From Symbiodinium natans (taxonomy: Eukaryota; Sar; Dinophyceae; Suessiales; Symbiodiniaceae): a DNA stretch of 62,000 nucleotides. A program made the translations under genes and the position numbers. The DNA lies in contig CAJNDS010002224.1 of NCBI GenBank assembly GCA_905221605.1, positions 1,232,771 to 1,294,770 of the forward strand. Direction: 5' to 3'. This document shows positions 23,329 to 34,708 of the stretch, in pieces. Position 1 is the stretch's first letter; every line of letters starts with the position of its first letter. Under the pieces are notes generated by a model, which saw only the letters and a program-made list of their open reading frames with translations, was not told the origin of the DNA and searched no databases.

Positions 23329-24711
23329 CTCCGGCCAAGTAGAGGGTTTAGGGTTTAGGGTTTAGGGTTTAGGGTTGAGGGCAGTCCGATTTGCCCAACC
23401 CTCAACTCTAAACCCTAAAGGGCCTCGAGTTTAGGGTTTAGGGTTCAGGGTTTAGGGTTTAGGGCCACGGTCGGCATAGTCAAGCTCCCTGCTCTGGTAT
23501 CGAATATCTACCAACCCACCCCCTTTGGATCCCATAACATTAGGAAACCGTTCTCGCTTTAATGAACCCTAAACCCTAAACCCTAGGCCTTGAAACCCTA
23601 AGCCCTACGTCTAGGAACCCTAACACCTTTAGGGCTTGAACCCTGAACCCTAAATCCTCGAACCCTAACCCCCAGGCCTCTGCATTAAAATGCTGGCAGG
23701 GCGGGGGTGGGGTGGGGGCGGGAGAATAAGGGAAATTACAGGGTCAAAGTACAACCAGCACAGACATGTTGCAACTTACCCTACACCTAAACCCTAAACG
23801 CGAAACCCTAAACCGAATAAGCCCTGGAGGGGAGACTTGGGCTTTTTATTTAAAAGTTGAGGGGTTCTTGTTTGGGGTTTAGGGTTTAGTGTTTAGCGTT
23901 TTAGGGTTCAGGGTTTAGAGTTTTGGGTTTAGAAGATACGGGTTTTTTTTTATTTGGAGTTGGGCTTTGCGTTTTCAAGTTGAGGGGTTTTTGTTTGGAA
24001 GTTGAAGGGGGGACATTCTTGGAAGTTGAGGGGGGACTTGCTTGGAAGAAAGGGCAGCAAAAGACACATAAGATCTAAAATGCAGCCTCGAATGACAATC
24101 TTCCGCCCGGTACCGAAGCCCCCCAAAAGACTCAGACTCAGATCCTAGCTGCATGTGGAGGTTTCCGAAAATGAGGGGTACCGTTTTCTGGGGTCCTGAC
24201 CATAAGGGGATCCTACCTTCGGGGGTCGAGATGAACTAGGGGTCCCCCTAGAGCCGTAAACTTCCATGCGTACACTGCCTCAAAAAACATCAGGAAAACA
24301 CCCTAAACCCTAAACCCTAAACCCTAAACCCTAAAACCCTAAAACCCTAAACCATGGACACAGCCAACGAAACACATACAAAAGGCAACAAAAAGAGCTG
24401 CAAAAAACAAACGTAAGATCCAAAACACAGCCTCAAGCACACCATGATGCCCCACATCTCCTAAGCGCGATGAGACGCAGGAAACTACAACCAGCATCTT
24501 CGCGGTGCTGTCTCGCATTCTCATGAGGATCTTGTGTATTCCTACTCTGCTTTGTTGGCCGAAGAGGCAGTACCCTAAACCCTAAACCCTAAACCCTAAA
24601 TTTCGCCCGTCTTTGGAGAGCCTAGAAAGTGCCCAGTTGCAATTTGGCAGTTCTGGTTGTAAGTTGCAAACTCTCCCTTCTGGTTGGGTTTCACCCGGGT
24701 GGCCCGGACTA

Positions 24712-24915
24712 TTCAGGCGAATTTTGCATTGGACACCCTTTGCCGACTTATTAAGGCAAACGCCGACTATTCAGGCAAATTTGCCGCGGACGCCGACTGT
24801 TTAGGCAAAGTTTGCCGTGGCCGCCGGCTTTTGAGGCAAACGAAGACTATTCGGGCAAGCGAATCTGCCGACTCAGGGAAACACCGACTATTTAGGCAAA
24901 ATGTGCCGCCGACTT
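24712..24915. repeat. Degenerate tandem repeat, core GCCGACTATTNAGGCAAA
   Basis: About eight units of 18-35 bp sharing GACTATTCAGGCAAA or close variants, some followed by TTTGCCGCGGAC. It lies between telomere arrays but has no telomere-like sequence. Function unknown. Confidence 0.6.
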
Positions 24916-25062
24916 GGGCCAATAAGGTTTATGTACATTCTGAAAGGGAGGTTTAGGGTTTAGGGTTTGGGGTTTAGGGTTTAGGGTTTAGGGCTTGGGG
25001 TTTGGGGATTGGGGTTTGGGGTTTGGGGTTTAGGGTTTCGCGTTTATAGGGTTCGGGCTCTC

Positions 25063-25107
25063 CTCCAGTACCACAGGCTCTGCCGAGGTCTCAATGGGCG
25101 GGGGCGC
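25063..25107 (-). CDS. Putative exon, Pro/Glu-rich
   Basis: Minus strand: acceptor ATGGCGCAG, peptide APPPIETSAEPVVLE, phase 0. The donor would be GA-type (GAG|GAGAGC), which is rare; a later GC is the alternative. The antisense is not convincing. Confidence 0.35.
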
Positions 25108-25671
25108 CTGCGCCATGAGCGGTTGGGGGCTTCGGTGCGGTTTAGGGTTTAGGGTTTAGGGTTTAGGGTTGGGGGTTGAGGGTTGAGGGTTTAGGGTTTA
25201 GGGTTGAGGGTTGAGGGTTTAGGGTTTAGGGTTTAGGGTTTAGGGTTTAGGGTTTAGGGTTACATCCCAATTGAGGCTCATCCTCCACCCCCTATTCCCT
25301 GAAACCCCGCACATGCAAACCCGAGCGCGCCTAGGTCCCCAAGCCTCAATCCCCAAGCTCTGAAACCCAAAACCTGCGCTGCCCTTGGAACATGAACTCC
25401 CTTGTTGGAGAAAAAAAGTAATTACTAAGGAGACTCAAAACCTGAACCCTAAAACCTTAAAACCCCAAAACCCAAAACAAACCCAAACCCCCAACAAACC
25501 CTAAAATCCTGAAACACAAGACCCTAATACCCTAAACACCCGAAAACCCCCTACAACCCAAACAGCCCTAAGCAAAACAACACGAAACCCCTAAAAGCCA
25601 AAAACCAAGAATGCCCCATAACCACCCCAAACCCAACACCCCCCCCAAACCCCCAAAACCCTCAAGAACCC

Positions 25672-25788
25672 TAACCCCTCACAACCCTCACAACCCTCAC
25701 AACCCTCACAACCCTCACAACCCTCACAACCCTCACAACCCTCACAACCCTCACAACCCTCACAACCCTCACAACCCTCACAACCCTA
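25672..25788. repeat. CCCTCACAA tandem array
   Basis: Thirteen or so units of a 9-bp repeat that probably arose from CCCTAAA-type sequence. Its Asn-Pro-His frame is repeat translation. Confidence 0.95.
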
Positions 25789-25903
25789 ATTAAACCCTTA
25801 ACTTTAAACCCCCTCAAAACCCTCCCCTAAAACCCTAAACCCTAAACCCTAAAGCCTAAAGCCCTAAACCCTGAACCCCCATGAAACCCCCCCGAAAACT
25901 CGC

Positions 25904-25972
25904 CTCCGCAGGATCTTCGTCCGGTCGGGTGGCGGCCGCCGCGCGGAGCAGCGCCAGCTCGGCATCCCGCTG
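25904..25972 (-). CDS. Putative 69-nt exon, coiled-coil-like
   Basis: Minus strand: acceptor GGATCAAG, 23 codons running QRDAELALLRAAAATR then PDEDPAE, GC donor GAG|GCGAGT, phase 0 at both borders. Rich in Ala, Glu, Asp and Leu; the antisense is serine-rich. Confidence 0.5.
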
Positions 25973-26599
25973 CTTGATCCTCGAAGATTTTGCGGGGTCG
26001 GGGGGGGGGGGGGTTGTTTAGGGTTTAGGGTTTAGGGTTTAGGGTTTAGGGTTTAGGGTTTAGGGTTTAGGGTTTAGGGTTTAGGGTTTAGGGTTTAGGG
26101 TTTAGGGGTGAGGGTTGAGGGTTGAGGGTTTCGGGTTGAGGGTTTCGGGTTGAGGGTTGAGGGGTTGAGGGTTGAGGATTTTGGATCGGCTTCGAAGGGG
26201 GCCTTTGGGGGGCCTTTGGGGGGCCTTTGGGGGGGCTTTTGGGCGCTTGGCGGTTAGGATTTAAGGTTGAGGGTTTTGGGCTTGGAGGGTCTTGGGGGGG
26301 TTTTGGGCATCCTGTCGGGGTTCGGGACTACTCGGGGTTTAGGGGTTAGGGCTATTGGGCTCTTGTATGGGCTTGCCGGATTCTTCAGGGTTTCAGGGGG
26401 TCATTGTTGGGTTTAGGGTTTCGGGTTCAGGGTTTGGGGTTTCAGGGCCTTGTGGTTTTGTTGGGCTCAGGGGTTATTAGCTTGCTCTGGTAGGGGCTGA
26501 AGGAGCTTCAACTGGGATCTACTAGCCTTTAAGCCACTTGACCATCGGAGTTTTGGGGGTTATGAAACCCTAAACCCTAAACCCTAAACCCTAAACCCT

Positions 26600-26945
26600 A
26601 TTTGCTTTGTTCTTGTGTTTCTGCGATGATGCTGGAGAAGTTCCCCTTCCGTGCCCAAAACGCCCTGGCCACCACGGCCTGCGACGTCGGCCAGCGCGTA
26701 ACTTTTGTCCAAGTGCTCGATTGAAAAGGCGCACAAGCCGAGGCCAGAATCAGCGGCGCTCGTTAGTCGTTTTGTAAGTGACATCCACCAGGAGGACTGG
26801 AAAAGGATGTCGTTCCAGGACTTTGCATGGTGTTGGAGATCATGAGGACTCTGCCCAGAGCAGCCTTCACATCCGCGTTCAGCAACGCAGACAGCGGCAA
26901 GAAGCCAGCCTCCCCCAAATCTGCCTCGTAGAACTGGAAGGGGCA
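26600..26945 (-). CDS. Coding-like block, one or two exons, strand not fully resolved
   Basis: Minus strand: after a pyrimidine-rich acceptor CCCCTTCCAG at 26933 the frame reads FYEADLGEAGFLPLSALLNA and stays protein-like to about 26822. A second minus frame (HLDKSYALADVAGRGGQG) covers 26600-26720, with an intron or frameshift between them. The plus strand is open too, with FVSDIHQEDWKRMSFQDF at about 26772-26828. One strand is probably an antisense shadow. Confidence 0.4.
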
Positions 26946-27000
26946 GGGTGGGGGGAGGGGGGGCATACAAGCTTATGGGGAACTAGGGCTTTAGGAGGTC

Positions 27001-27624
27001 GCAGGTACCTAAAAAACCTGGTGACTTGGAGGTTCGGACTATTCTCGCTATTCTCGCGTGGGTTTTAGCTGCTCAAGCACAGTCTGCAGTCTGCATGTAC
27101 ATGTTTCAGGAACGCGAGAATTAGGTTAGAATGTCCCACAGCAAGAAACACTGTAAAAATCGATGTTTTTTTGGAACTTTTATCTTGTGAACCTACAAAA
27201 ATCTGAAATATATGACACAGAAGTACACATCACTCCTTTCACTTCGGGCGTTCTAGTGAAAGAGCGCAATGGCGGCAAACCAGCACATAAAACCATGGTT
27301 TTTACGATGTTTTACGACACGCACACAAAGGTCAGTTTTGTGCATTCTTGTTTGTTTCTTTTATGTTGCTTCTGGTGGCAGTTGTTAGTGGTTCGAGCGT
27401 CATGACGACACACCGTTCGCATAAGCCTTGTGACAGTGCGTCTTGTTACAGAAACGCCAAACGTCCTGGTGCAGCATGTTGTGTAGAGGTGCAAAAACGC
27501 TGTAAATACCGGTGTTTTGGGCATGGATAGAGTAACATGGTCGTAACCAACCCCTCCCCCCCCCAAAAAAAAAAAAAAAAACGTCCAAAAGTTCACGAAA
27601 CGACCAGGTTTTTTAGGTACCTGC
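27001..27624. mobile_element. Non-autonomous element with 22-bp perfect terminal inverted repeats
   Basis: GCAGGTACCTAAAAAACCTG at 27001 is exactly complementary to the sequence ending at 27624 (22 of 22 bases). The 624-bp interior is less GC-rich than its surroundings, has no telomere unit, and holds two copies of the GAAACACTGTAAAAATCGAT-type motif (27145 and 27492), one near each end. Short open frames inside have no recognisable transposase motif. No clear target duplication. Confidence 0.75.
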
Positions 27625-27938
27625 TTCCTGTTAGCAGGGGGCGGGCGGGGCTTTGGGGGTGGACTGTAGGGGTTCAGGGTGTAGGGTTTTTCATTTGGGT
27701 TTAGGTTTGGGGTTTAGGGTTTAGGGTTTAGGGTTTAGGGTTTAGGGTTTAGGGTTTAGGGTTTAGGGTTTAGGGTTGAGGGCTTAGGGTTTCGGGTTTA
27801 GGGTTTAGGGCTTAGGGCTTAGGGTTTAGGGTTTAGGGCTTAGGGCTTAGGGCTTAGGGTTTAGGGTTTAGGAGTTGTCCATGGCACAATTTGGCGGTAG
27901 GGTTGAGGGTTCATGGGCGGATGACTCTGGCCAGCCAC

Positions 27939-27964
27939 CGTCTCCAGTTCGCTTTCCAGGAATT
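27939..27964 (-). CDS. Putative 26-nt micro-exon, coiled-coil
   Basis: Minus strand: acceptor GGGGCATAG, then the last two bases of a split codon and FLESELET, donor ACG|GTGGCT. It starts in the phase left by the exon at 28415, giving E-FLESELET across the junction. The frame stays open to about 27880. Confidence 0.4.
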
Positions 27965-28414
27965 CTATGCCCCAAGCCCGAAAACCCCCAGCGTCTAGGC
28001 GTTTTAGGGTTTAGGGTTCAGGGTTTAGGGTTTAGGGTTTAGGGTTTAGGGTTTAGGGTTTAGGGTTTAGGGTTTAGGGTTTAGGGTTACTTGGGTTTCG
28101 GGTTCCAGGCCGCACCCCACGAAAACCCCAAAACCCTGAACGCCTAACCCGCACCAAAACCACCCAACCGAGACCTGAATCCTCAACCCCTCCCCCAAAG
28201 AAAAAGTAAGAACAAAAGAACACTTAACAAACAAACAAGCTAAAGCAAAACCTGCAGAGTTTCGGGGCTGCTTTAGGGTTGACTTAGGGTCTCCACCCCC
28301 TAACCCCTCAACCCTAAACCCTAAACCCCAAACCCTAAACCCTAATCCCTAAACCCTAAATCCCTAAACCCTAAACCTAAACCCCAAAAAAAAGAAACCA
28401 AGGGAGCAGCTCGC

Positions 28415-28448
28415 CAAGCAAGCCCTCGGCAAGTCGCAGCTGCTGCGC
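28415..28448 (-). CDS. Putative 34-nt exon, coiled-coil
   Basis: Minus strand: acceptor GTGCCTCGCAG, peptide AQQLRLAEGLL, GC donor CTTG|GCGAGC leaving phase 1. With the next exon the heptad pattern continues (AEGLL then EFLESELE). Confidence 0.45.
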
Positions 28449-29538
28449 CTGCGAGGCACTTTTTGAGTGTTTTTTGAGGCCTTGTTTTTGGGGGTTTAGG
28501 GTTTAGGGTTCAGGGTTGGGACCTCATCCAGGATTTAGGGTGTTCGGGCTTTGCAGCTTTCGGATCTAGGAATTTGAGAGCTTAGGGGCTTCGTAAGGTG
28601 CAGCGCACCCGGCCCACATAAACCCTGCAAACCCGAGCCGGAGCAAACCCTGTACAAACCCTAAGCCGCAACCCTAAACCCTAAACCCAAACCCTAAACC
28701 CTCAACCCTGAACCCTAAACCCTAAACACTAAACCTTAGAGCCCCAAACACGGAAACCCTAAAACCCTTAAGCTCGCAAACCTCCTGAAGCCTTAAAGCC
28801 CTCAAACAAGACACGAGAAACCCTGAAACCCTGAAATCTAAACCCCTAAACCCTGAAACCCTGAAATCTAAACCCCTAAACCCTAAACCCTTAACCCTAA
28901 ACCCTAAACCCCTAAACCCTAAACCCCAAACCCTAAACCCTGACCCTAAACCCAAAACCCTACCGCAAACCCTGAACAAACCTTACACCCTAAGCCCTCA
29001 ACCCTCTCAAACCTAAACCCCAAATCCCAAACCCTAAACCCTAAACCCAAAACCCTAAACCCTAAACCAAAACCCCAAACCCTAAACCCTAAACCCCAAA
29101 CTCCAAACCCTAAACCCTAAACCCTCAACCCAAACCCTAAACCCTAAACCCCAGACTCCAAACATTAAACCCCAAGCCCCAAACCCTAAACCCTAAACCC
29201 CATACCCTAAACCCTAAACCCCATACCCTAAACCCTAAACCCTAAACCCTAAACCCTAAACCCTAAACTTAACCCCTAAACCCTAAACCCTGAACCCTGA
29301 ACCCCTAAACCCTAAACCCTAAACTCTAAGCCGTGAACCCTAAACCCTAAACCCTAAACCCTAAACCCTGAACCCTAAACCCTAACCCTAAACCCTGAAC
29401 CCTGAACCCCTAAACCCTAAACCCTAAACTCTAAGCCCTGAACCCTAAACCCTAAACCCTAAACCCTAAACCCTGAACCCTGAACCCCTAAACCCTAAAC
29501 CCTAAGCCTTAAACCCTAAACCCCAAACCCGCGCGCGC

Positions 29539-29595
29539 CTGAATCCCGGCGATCTTGGCTTCTGCCTCAGCCAGGGCTTGGCGCAGGCGCTCGGC
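29539..29595 (-). CDS. Putative 57-nt exon, coiled-coil
   Basis: Minus strand: acceptor GCGTCTCAG, peptide AERLRQALAEAEAKIAGIQ, GC donor CAG|GCGCGC; 19 codons, phase 0. One of the clearest islands: heptad-compatible, strongly sense-like codons, antisense not protein-like. Confidence 0.6.
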
Positions 29596-30611
29596 CTGAG
29601 ACGCGGATCCCTGGGGTTTGGGGTTTGGGGTTTAGGGTTTGGAGTTTGGGGTTTAGGGTTCAGGGTTTGGGGTTTAGGGTTTGGTATGGGATTTAGGGTT
29701 TAGGGTTTGGGGTTTGGGGTTTAGGGTTTGGGGTTTGGGGTTTAGGATTTAGGGTTTGGGGTTTGGGCCTGGGGTTTGGGGTTCAGGGTTTGGGGTTAGG
29801 GCTAGGGTTTAAGGGGTTTGGGGCTTGTAGGGCCCTTCGAACGTTGGGAGTGAGGGGTTTAGGGTTTGGGGTTTAGGGTTTGGGGTTTAGGGTTTGGGGT
29901 TTAGGGTATGGGGGTTAGGGTTTAGGATTTAGGATTTGGGGTTTAGGTTTGAGAGGGTTGAGAGCTTAGGGTGTAAGGTTTGTTCAGGGTTTGGGTGTTA
30001 GAGATAAGTTCAGGGTTTAGGGTTTAGGGTTTAAGATTAGGGTTTAGGGTTTAGGGTCTGGGGTTTGAGGATGCGGGTCCCAGTATCGGGATAGCCGGGT
30101 TTCGGGGTTTGGGGCGGAGGTTTAGGGTTTAGGGTGTAGGGGTTAGGGTTTAGATTTTGGGGTTGAGGGTTTAGGGCTAGGTTTAAGTTTGGGGCACGTC
30201 TTAAGGCGTTTAAGACCCTTCTGCTGGATTAAGGGGATGGGGATGTAGGGGGTTTAGGGTCCAAGACTTGGGTTTGGGCTTTGAGGTTCACAGGCATCGG
30301 TGGGTTCAGAGCACCCAAAAACAAGTAAACCCTAAGCCCTAAGCCCTACACCCGAAATCCAAAAAGAAGCAGATCTGAAGCCAGCACCAGCCCCTCTGCC
30401 TGCAGGAAGCCTATCCCAAGGGCGAAACTCAAGGACCAAAACCGCCCTAAACTCTAACCCCTACACCTCAAACACTAAAACCCAATCTGCGGCTGACCAC
30501 CCTAAACCCTAAACCCTAAACCCTAAACCCTTAACCCTAAACCCTAAACCCTAAACCCTAACTCCTTTCCTTCGTCCCATTCGGGCCGAGACCCCTGCAA
30601 CCCTCAAGCAA

Positions 30612-30785
30612 CTTGGAGGTTCAGGGCACTCAATAACCCATTACAAGTCTACTTATCACTCACTTATCAGCCCCTTAAGTACCCTAAAATGGTTATAAAT
30701 AACCCTAAACCCTAAACCCTAAACCCTAAACCCTAAACCCTAAACCCAGCTATAGTTCGGTTACTAAGTACCATGAACCCTCAAG
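30612..30785. mobile_element. CTTGGAGG-family element with nested telomere array, copy 7
   Basis: CTTGGAGGTTCAGGGCACTC to CCATGAACCCTCAAG with about 45 bp of CCCTAAA units (30702-30747) inside the right arm. Seven bases separate it from the donor of the exon at 30793 on the minus strand. Confidence 0.75.
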
Positions 30786-30792
30786 CAAAGAC

Positions 30793-30849
30793 CTCCGTCT
30801 CCGCAACTCGCGCCCGCCGCAGCGCGGCGGGGAGCTGCTCCGCCAGGGC
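30793..30849 (-). CDS. Putative 57-nt exon, coiled-coil
   Basis: Minus strand: acceptor ACCTGCAG, peptide ALAEQLPAALRRARVAETE, donor GAG|GTCTTT; 19 codons, phase 0. Same length, phase and character as the exon at 29539. Confidence 0.55.
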
Positions 30850-31684
30850 CTGCAGGTTTAGGGTTTAGGGTTTAGGGTTTAGGGTTTAGGGTTTAGGGTT
30901 TGGGGTTTAGGGTTTCGGGTTTAGGGTTTAGGGTTTAAGGCGTAGGGTTTAGGGTTTAGGGTGTAGGCTTTGGGCTCTGGAGCGAACTGAGCCGGGGGTT
31001 CGTGCTTACACCCACGGCCCTGAGGAGAATCAGGTTGAGGATCTTAAAGAAAATGAAGTAAGCCCTTCAGGCCGCTTTTTGTTAAAGAGCGCTAAACCCG
31101 ACACTCGCGCTTTGAAAGAGTTCTTGAATCCTACGGTTCGCGACCCAAACTCCGAATGTGCGTTTGGGGCAAAGCCCCCCCCCCCCCAAAGCGCCACAAC
31201 AAAGGATTTAGGGTTTAGGGCTTAGGGTTTAGGGTTTAGGGTTTAGGGTTTAGGGTTTAGGGTTTAGGGTTTAGGGGTCAGGGTTTAGGGGTCAGGGTTT
31301 AGGGTTTAGGGTTTAGGGGGTTTAGGGTTTAGGATCTAGAGTTGAGGGTCGAGCCGGTGTTGGGGTCGAGGGGTTTAAAGTCTAGGAATAACGATAGGGA
31401 CCTGAAAATTTCAAACACACACCCCAAAGCAACCGAAACCCTAGTACCCTGAGCCCCCTAAGCCCTAAACCCTGAACCCTAAACCCTAAACAAAAAAAGT
31501 CCTAAACCCATCGAAGCTAGAAATCCCAAGGGCGTGCACCCCTTCAGCCCCCTAAGCCGTGAACCCCAAGCCCGAAGCCCGCGCCGCGGATCCCTAAACC
31601 CCAAACCCCAAACCCTAGATCCTAAACCCTAAACCCTAAACCCTAAACCCCAAACCCCTGAACCCCAAACCCGAAACCCCGCGC

Positions 31685-31732
31685 CGTGGATGCTGCGGCT
31701 GCCCGGCTGAGCAGCTCGGAAGCTGCCCGCGC
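31685..31732 (-). CDS. Putative 48-nt exon, helical
   Basis: Minus strand: acceptor GCGCAGCCAG, peptide ARAASELLSRAAAAST, GC donor ACG|GCGCGG, phase 0. The plus strand is also open (SEAARAWLREAWRFK ending at AAG|GTCTCT), so this island is ambiguous. Confidence 0.35.
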
Positions 31733-32198
31733 CTGGCTGCGCGAGGCTTGGCGCTTCAAGGTCTCTTCGGGTGAAGGGCTCTGGGTTCAACGATGTGGGG
31801 TTTAGGGTCTAGGGTTCCGGGTTTAGGGTTTAGGGTTCAGGGTTTAAGGTTTAAGGTTTAGGGTTTAGGGTTTAGGGTTTAGGGTTTAGGGTTCAAGGTT
31901 TAAGGTGTAGGTTTTCCTGAAGGCCCCTCAATACCCTGAAGGCCCCCTTCCAGTTTTTGGTTTGGGTGTTTGGGAGCCAAGATCCGGAGGCTCCCGCAGA
32001 TCCCAAAGCACATGCGCTCACCGAGGCCTCATTCTGTGACTTGGGCAGACCCTAAGCTCCAGAAAGACTTTTAGGGTTCAGGGTTTAGGGTTCAGGGTTT
32101 AGGGTTCAGGGTTCAGCGTTTAGGGTTTAGGGTTTAGGGTTCAGGGTTCAGGGTTTAGGGTTTAGGCCGCCCCGAAACCCCTAAAGCCTAAAACTTGC

Positions 32199-32237
32199 CT
32201 CCTTCTCAGCCTCATCTTCAGGGTCGGCGATCATGTC
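32199..32237 (-). CDS. Putative 39-nt exon, acidic
   Basis: Minus strand: acceptor AACAAAGCAG, peptide DMIADPEDEAEKE, GC donor GAG|GCAAGT, the consensus context of GC-AG introns; 13 codons, phase 0 at both borders. The antisense is not protein-like. Confidence 0.55.
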
Positions 32238-33089
32238 CTGCTTTGTTGGGGGGGGGGGGGGGGGCGATGTTGAGGGCTTGTATCATCTGGGAAGTTCTGT
32301 AGCCAGCCCCTTGTTTGTCCCTTCATTCACGTCTCTAACCAATAATCCAAGCATGAACACCCTCTCGTCTTCTTCTTCCACCAAGAACCCCACAAAGAAA
32401 GTACTATATGTTGCAACTAATCTCACAAACACAAGTCAACCCTAAATGCCCAAACAAAAGGTAGTTTTCCGAGGCCTTAGACGCAAAAAAGGAAAGGCCA
32501 CAGATCACAGCAAAAGAATGGTGATTTCTCTAAATTATGGTCCCTTTGCAGCTCCGCATTATAAGGTGGCTCCTCTTATTTAAGGTTCCCTAAACCCTAA
32601 ACCCTGAACCCTAAACCCTGAACCCTAAACCCTAAACCCTAAACCCCAAACCCGAAACCCCAAACCCCAAACCCTAACCCTAAACCCTAAGAGAGAGCTC
32701 ACCAAGATGAGGAAGACCGGCCTGCACTTTTCCAAGGCCCAAACCCTAAACCCTAAACCCTAAACCCTAAACCCTAAACCCTAAACCCTAAACCCTAAAC
32801 CCTAAACCCTAAACCCTAAACTAAAAAAGAAAACTAATGAAACCCTAAACTCCCAACTGTTTTTGTTTTTTTGAGTGTTTGCACATGGAGGGCTTACGTG
32901 CAGCCTCAGGCCTAGGACCCAGCCTGGGCCCGCAAAACGGAGCCCAAGTCAACTTTCAAATTTGCACCCCTTTCTCGAGAGAGAGAGAGAGGGAGTTAGG
33001 GCTTAGGGTTTAGGGTTTAGGGTTTAGGGTTTAGGGTTTAGGGTTTAGGGCTTAGGGTTTAGGGTTTAGGGTTTAGGGTTTAGGGTTTA

Positions 33090-33152
33090 GACAGAGACAG
33101 AGACAGAGACAGAGGCAGAGGCAGAGGCAGAGGCAGAGGCAGAGACAGAGAC
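33090..33152. repeat. AGAGAC/AGAGGC hexamer microsatellite
   Basis: Tandem CAGAGA then CAGAGG units following a TTTAGGG array; a further (CTAAAGC)n array is at 33190-33276. Confidence 0.9.
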
Positions 33153-34314
33153 CACATGAGGATCCATTTCGGACCCCATTTATCCTGCTAAAGCCCTAAA
33201 GCCCTAAAGCCCTAAAGCCCTAAAGCCCTAAAGCCCTAAAGCCCTAAAGCCCTAAAGCCCTAAAGCCCTAAAGCCCTACACCCTAAACCCTAAAGCCTAA
33301 ACCCTAAACCCTAAACCCTAAACCCTACACCCTACCTAGACCCTCAGCCCTAACACCCTAAGCCCTAAAACCTTAAAGCCCCGACATCGTCGAACCCTAA
33401 ACCCCTCTTGCCCTCTTGCCTGCAGTGAAGGCAAAGACGACTCCTGGAAACCACCGCAGTGCTTTGGGTGACAGTTGAGGGTTTCGGGTTTAGGGTTTAG
33501 GGTTTCGGGTTTCGGGTTTAGGGTTTAGGGTTTAGGGTTTAGGGTTTCGGGTTTAGGGTTTAGGGTTCGTATTTGAGTTTAGTATTGTTTATCGTCTAGC
33601 TGTTGCGAAGATCGAGCTTCGGGTTTCGAGTTTCGGATCTGAGTTTAAGGTACTTGGCACATGGAAGAAGAGCCCAGGGAATACAAGGAACTTGCTGCTC
33701 TTGCTTCGAGAAGCTGGCCAGACTGCAAGCTTACCTGAACTTAAAGCCCGAAACCACAACCCTAAACCCTAAACCCTAAACCCTAAACCCTAAACCCTAA
33801 ACCCTAAACCCTAAACCCTAAACCTCAAACTCTAAACTCTAAACCTTGCATGGCTTTGCCGCGAAACCCTCACACAAGACGCCTAAACCCTTACCCCTCC
33901 TCTTAAGCCTACAGCCTTCTACCCTTCCTAACCTCCTGAACTCTAAACCCTAAACCCTAAACCCCAAATAAACCCTAAATTCCTAGAACCCTTTCTAAAG
34001 CATGTGCCCCCATGACCCTGTGTTCAAAACACCCTGCAAAACCCTTCAGGGCCTAGGCATTCTCTAGACAAAATCCAGCCTTCAACCCCAAACCCTAAAC
34101 CCTGAACCCTAAACCGTAAACCATAAACCCTAAACCCTGAACCCCAAACCCTAGATCCTAAACCCTAAACCCAGGCCCTAAACCCTAAACCCTAAATCCC
34201 GAGATCGCCCTAAACCCCAAACCCTGACCCCAACCTGCGACCGACCTCCCACCCACCCCCTAAACCCTAAACCCTAAACCGAAACCCTAAACCCTAAACC
34301 CCCCCCCAATGCGC

Positions 34315-34349
34315 CTGAGTTGAAGCGGCTTCTGCGGCGGTGCCGGAGC
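34315..34349 (-). CDS. Putative 35-nt exon
   Basis: Minus strand: acceptor GGGGCAACAG, split codon then SGTAAEAASTQ, GC donor CAG|GCGCAT. The entering phase fits the donor of the exon at 34668 and the leaving phase fits the exon at 32199. Confidence 0.4.
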
Positions 34350-34667
34350 CTGTTGCCCCTGTGCTCCGAGGCATCTTTCGGATTTAGGGCTTAGGGCTTA
34401 GGGTTTAGGGTTTAGGGTTTAGGGTCAAGGCTTTGGGCTTAAGGTCTTAAGGTTTCAAACTTTAAGGGTTCGTTTTTTTGAGGGGACAGATTGGAGTTAT
34501 GTGCCAACGCAACTTGAAGGAATTCTGGGTCTGGGGGTTGAGGGTTGAGGGTTGAGGGTTGAGGGTTTAGGGTTTAGGGTTTAGGGTTTGGGGTTTAGGG
34601 TTTGGGGTTTAGGGTTTAGGGTTTGAGGGTTTAGGGTTTGAGGGTTTAGGGGTGGACCACGCCGCAC

Positions 34668-34708
34668 CTTCGCCAGCCTCGTCTGTGTCAAGCATGTCTC
34701 CAATGCGC
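34668..34708 (-). CDS. Putative 41-nt exon, acidic
   Basis: Minus strand: acceptor AAACCCAG, peptide RIGDMLDTDEAGE, donor GAAG|GTGCGG. CCAATGCGCCTG at its acceptor edge recurs at the donor edge of the exon at 34315. Confidence 0.5.
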
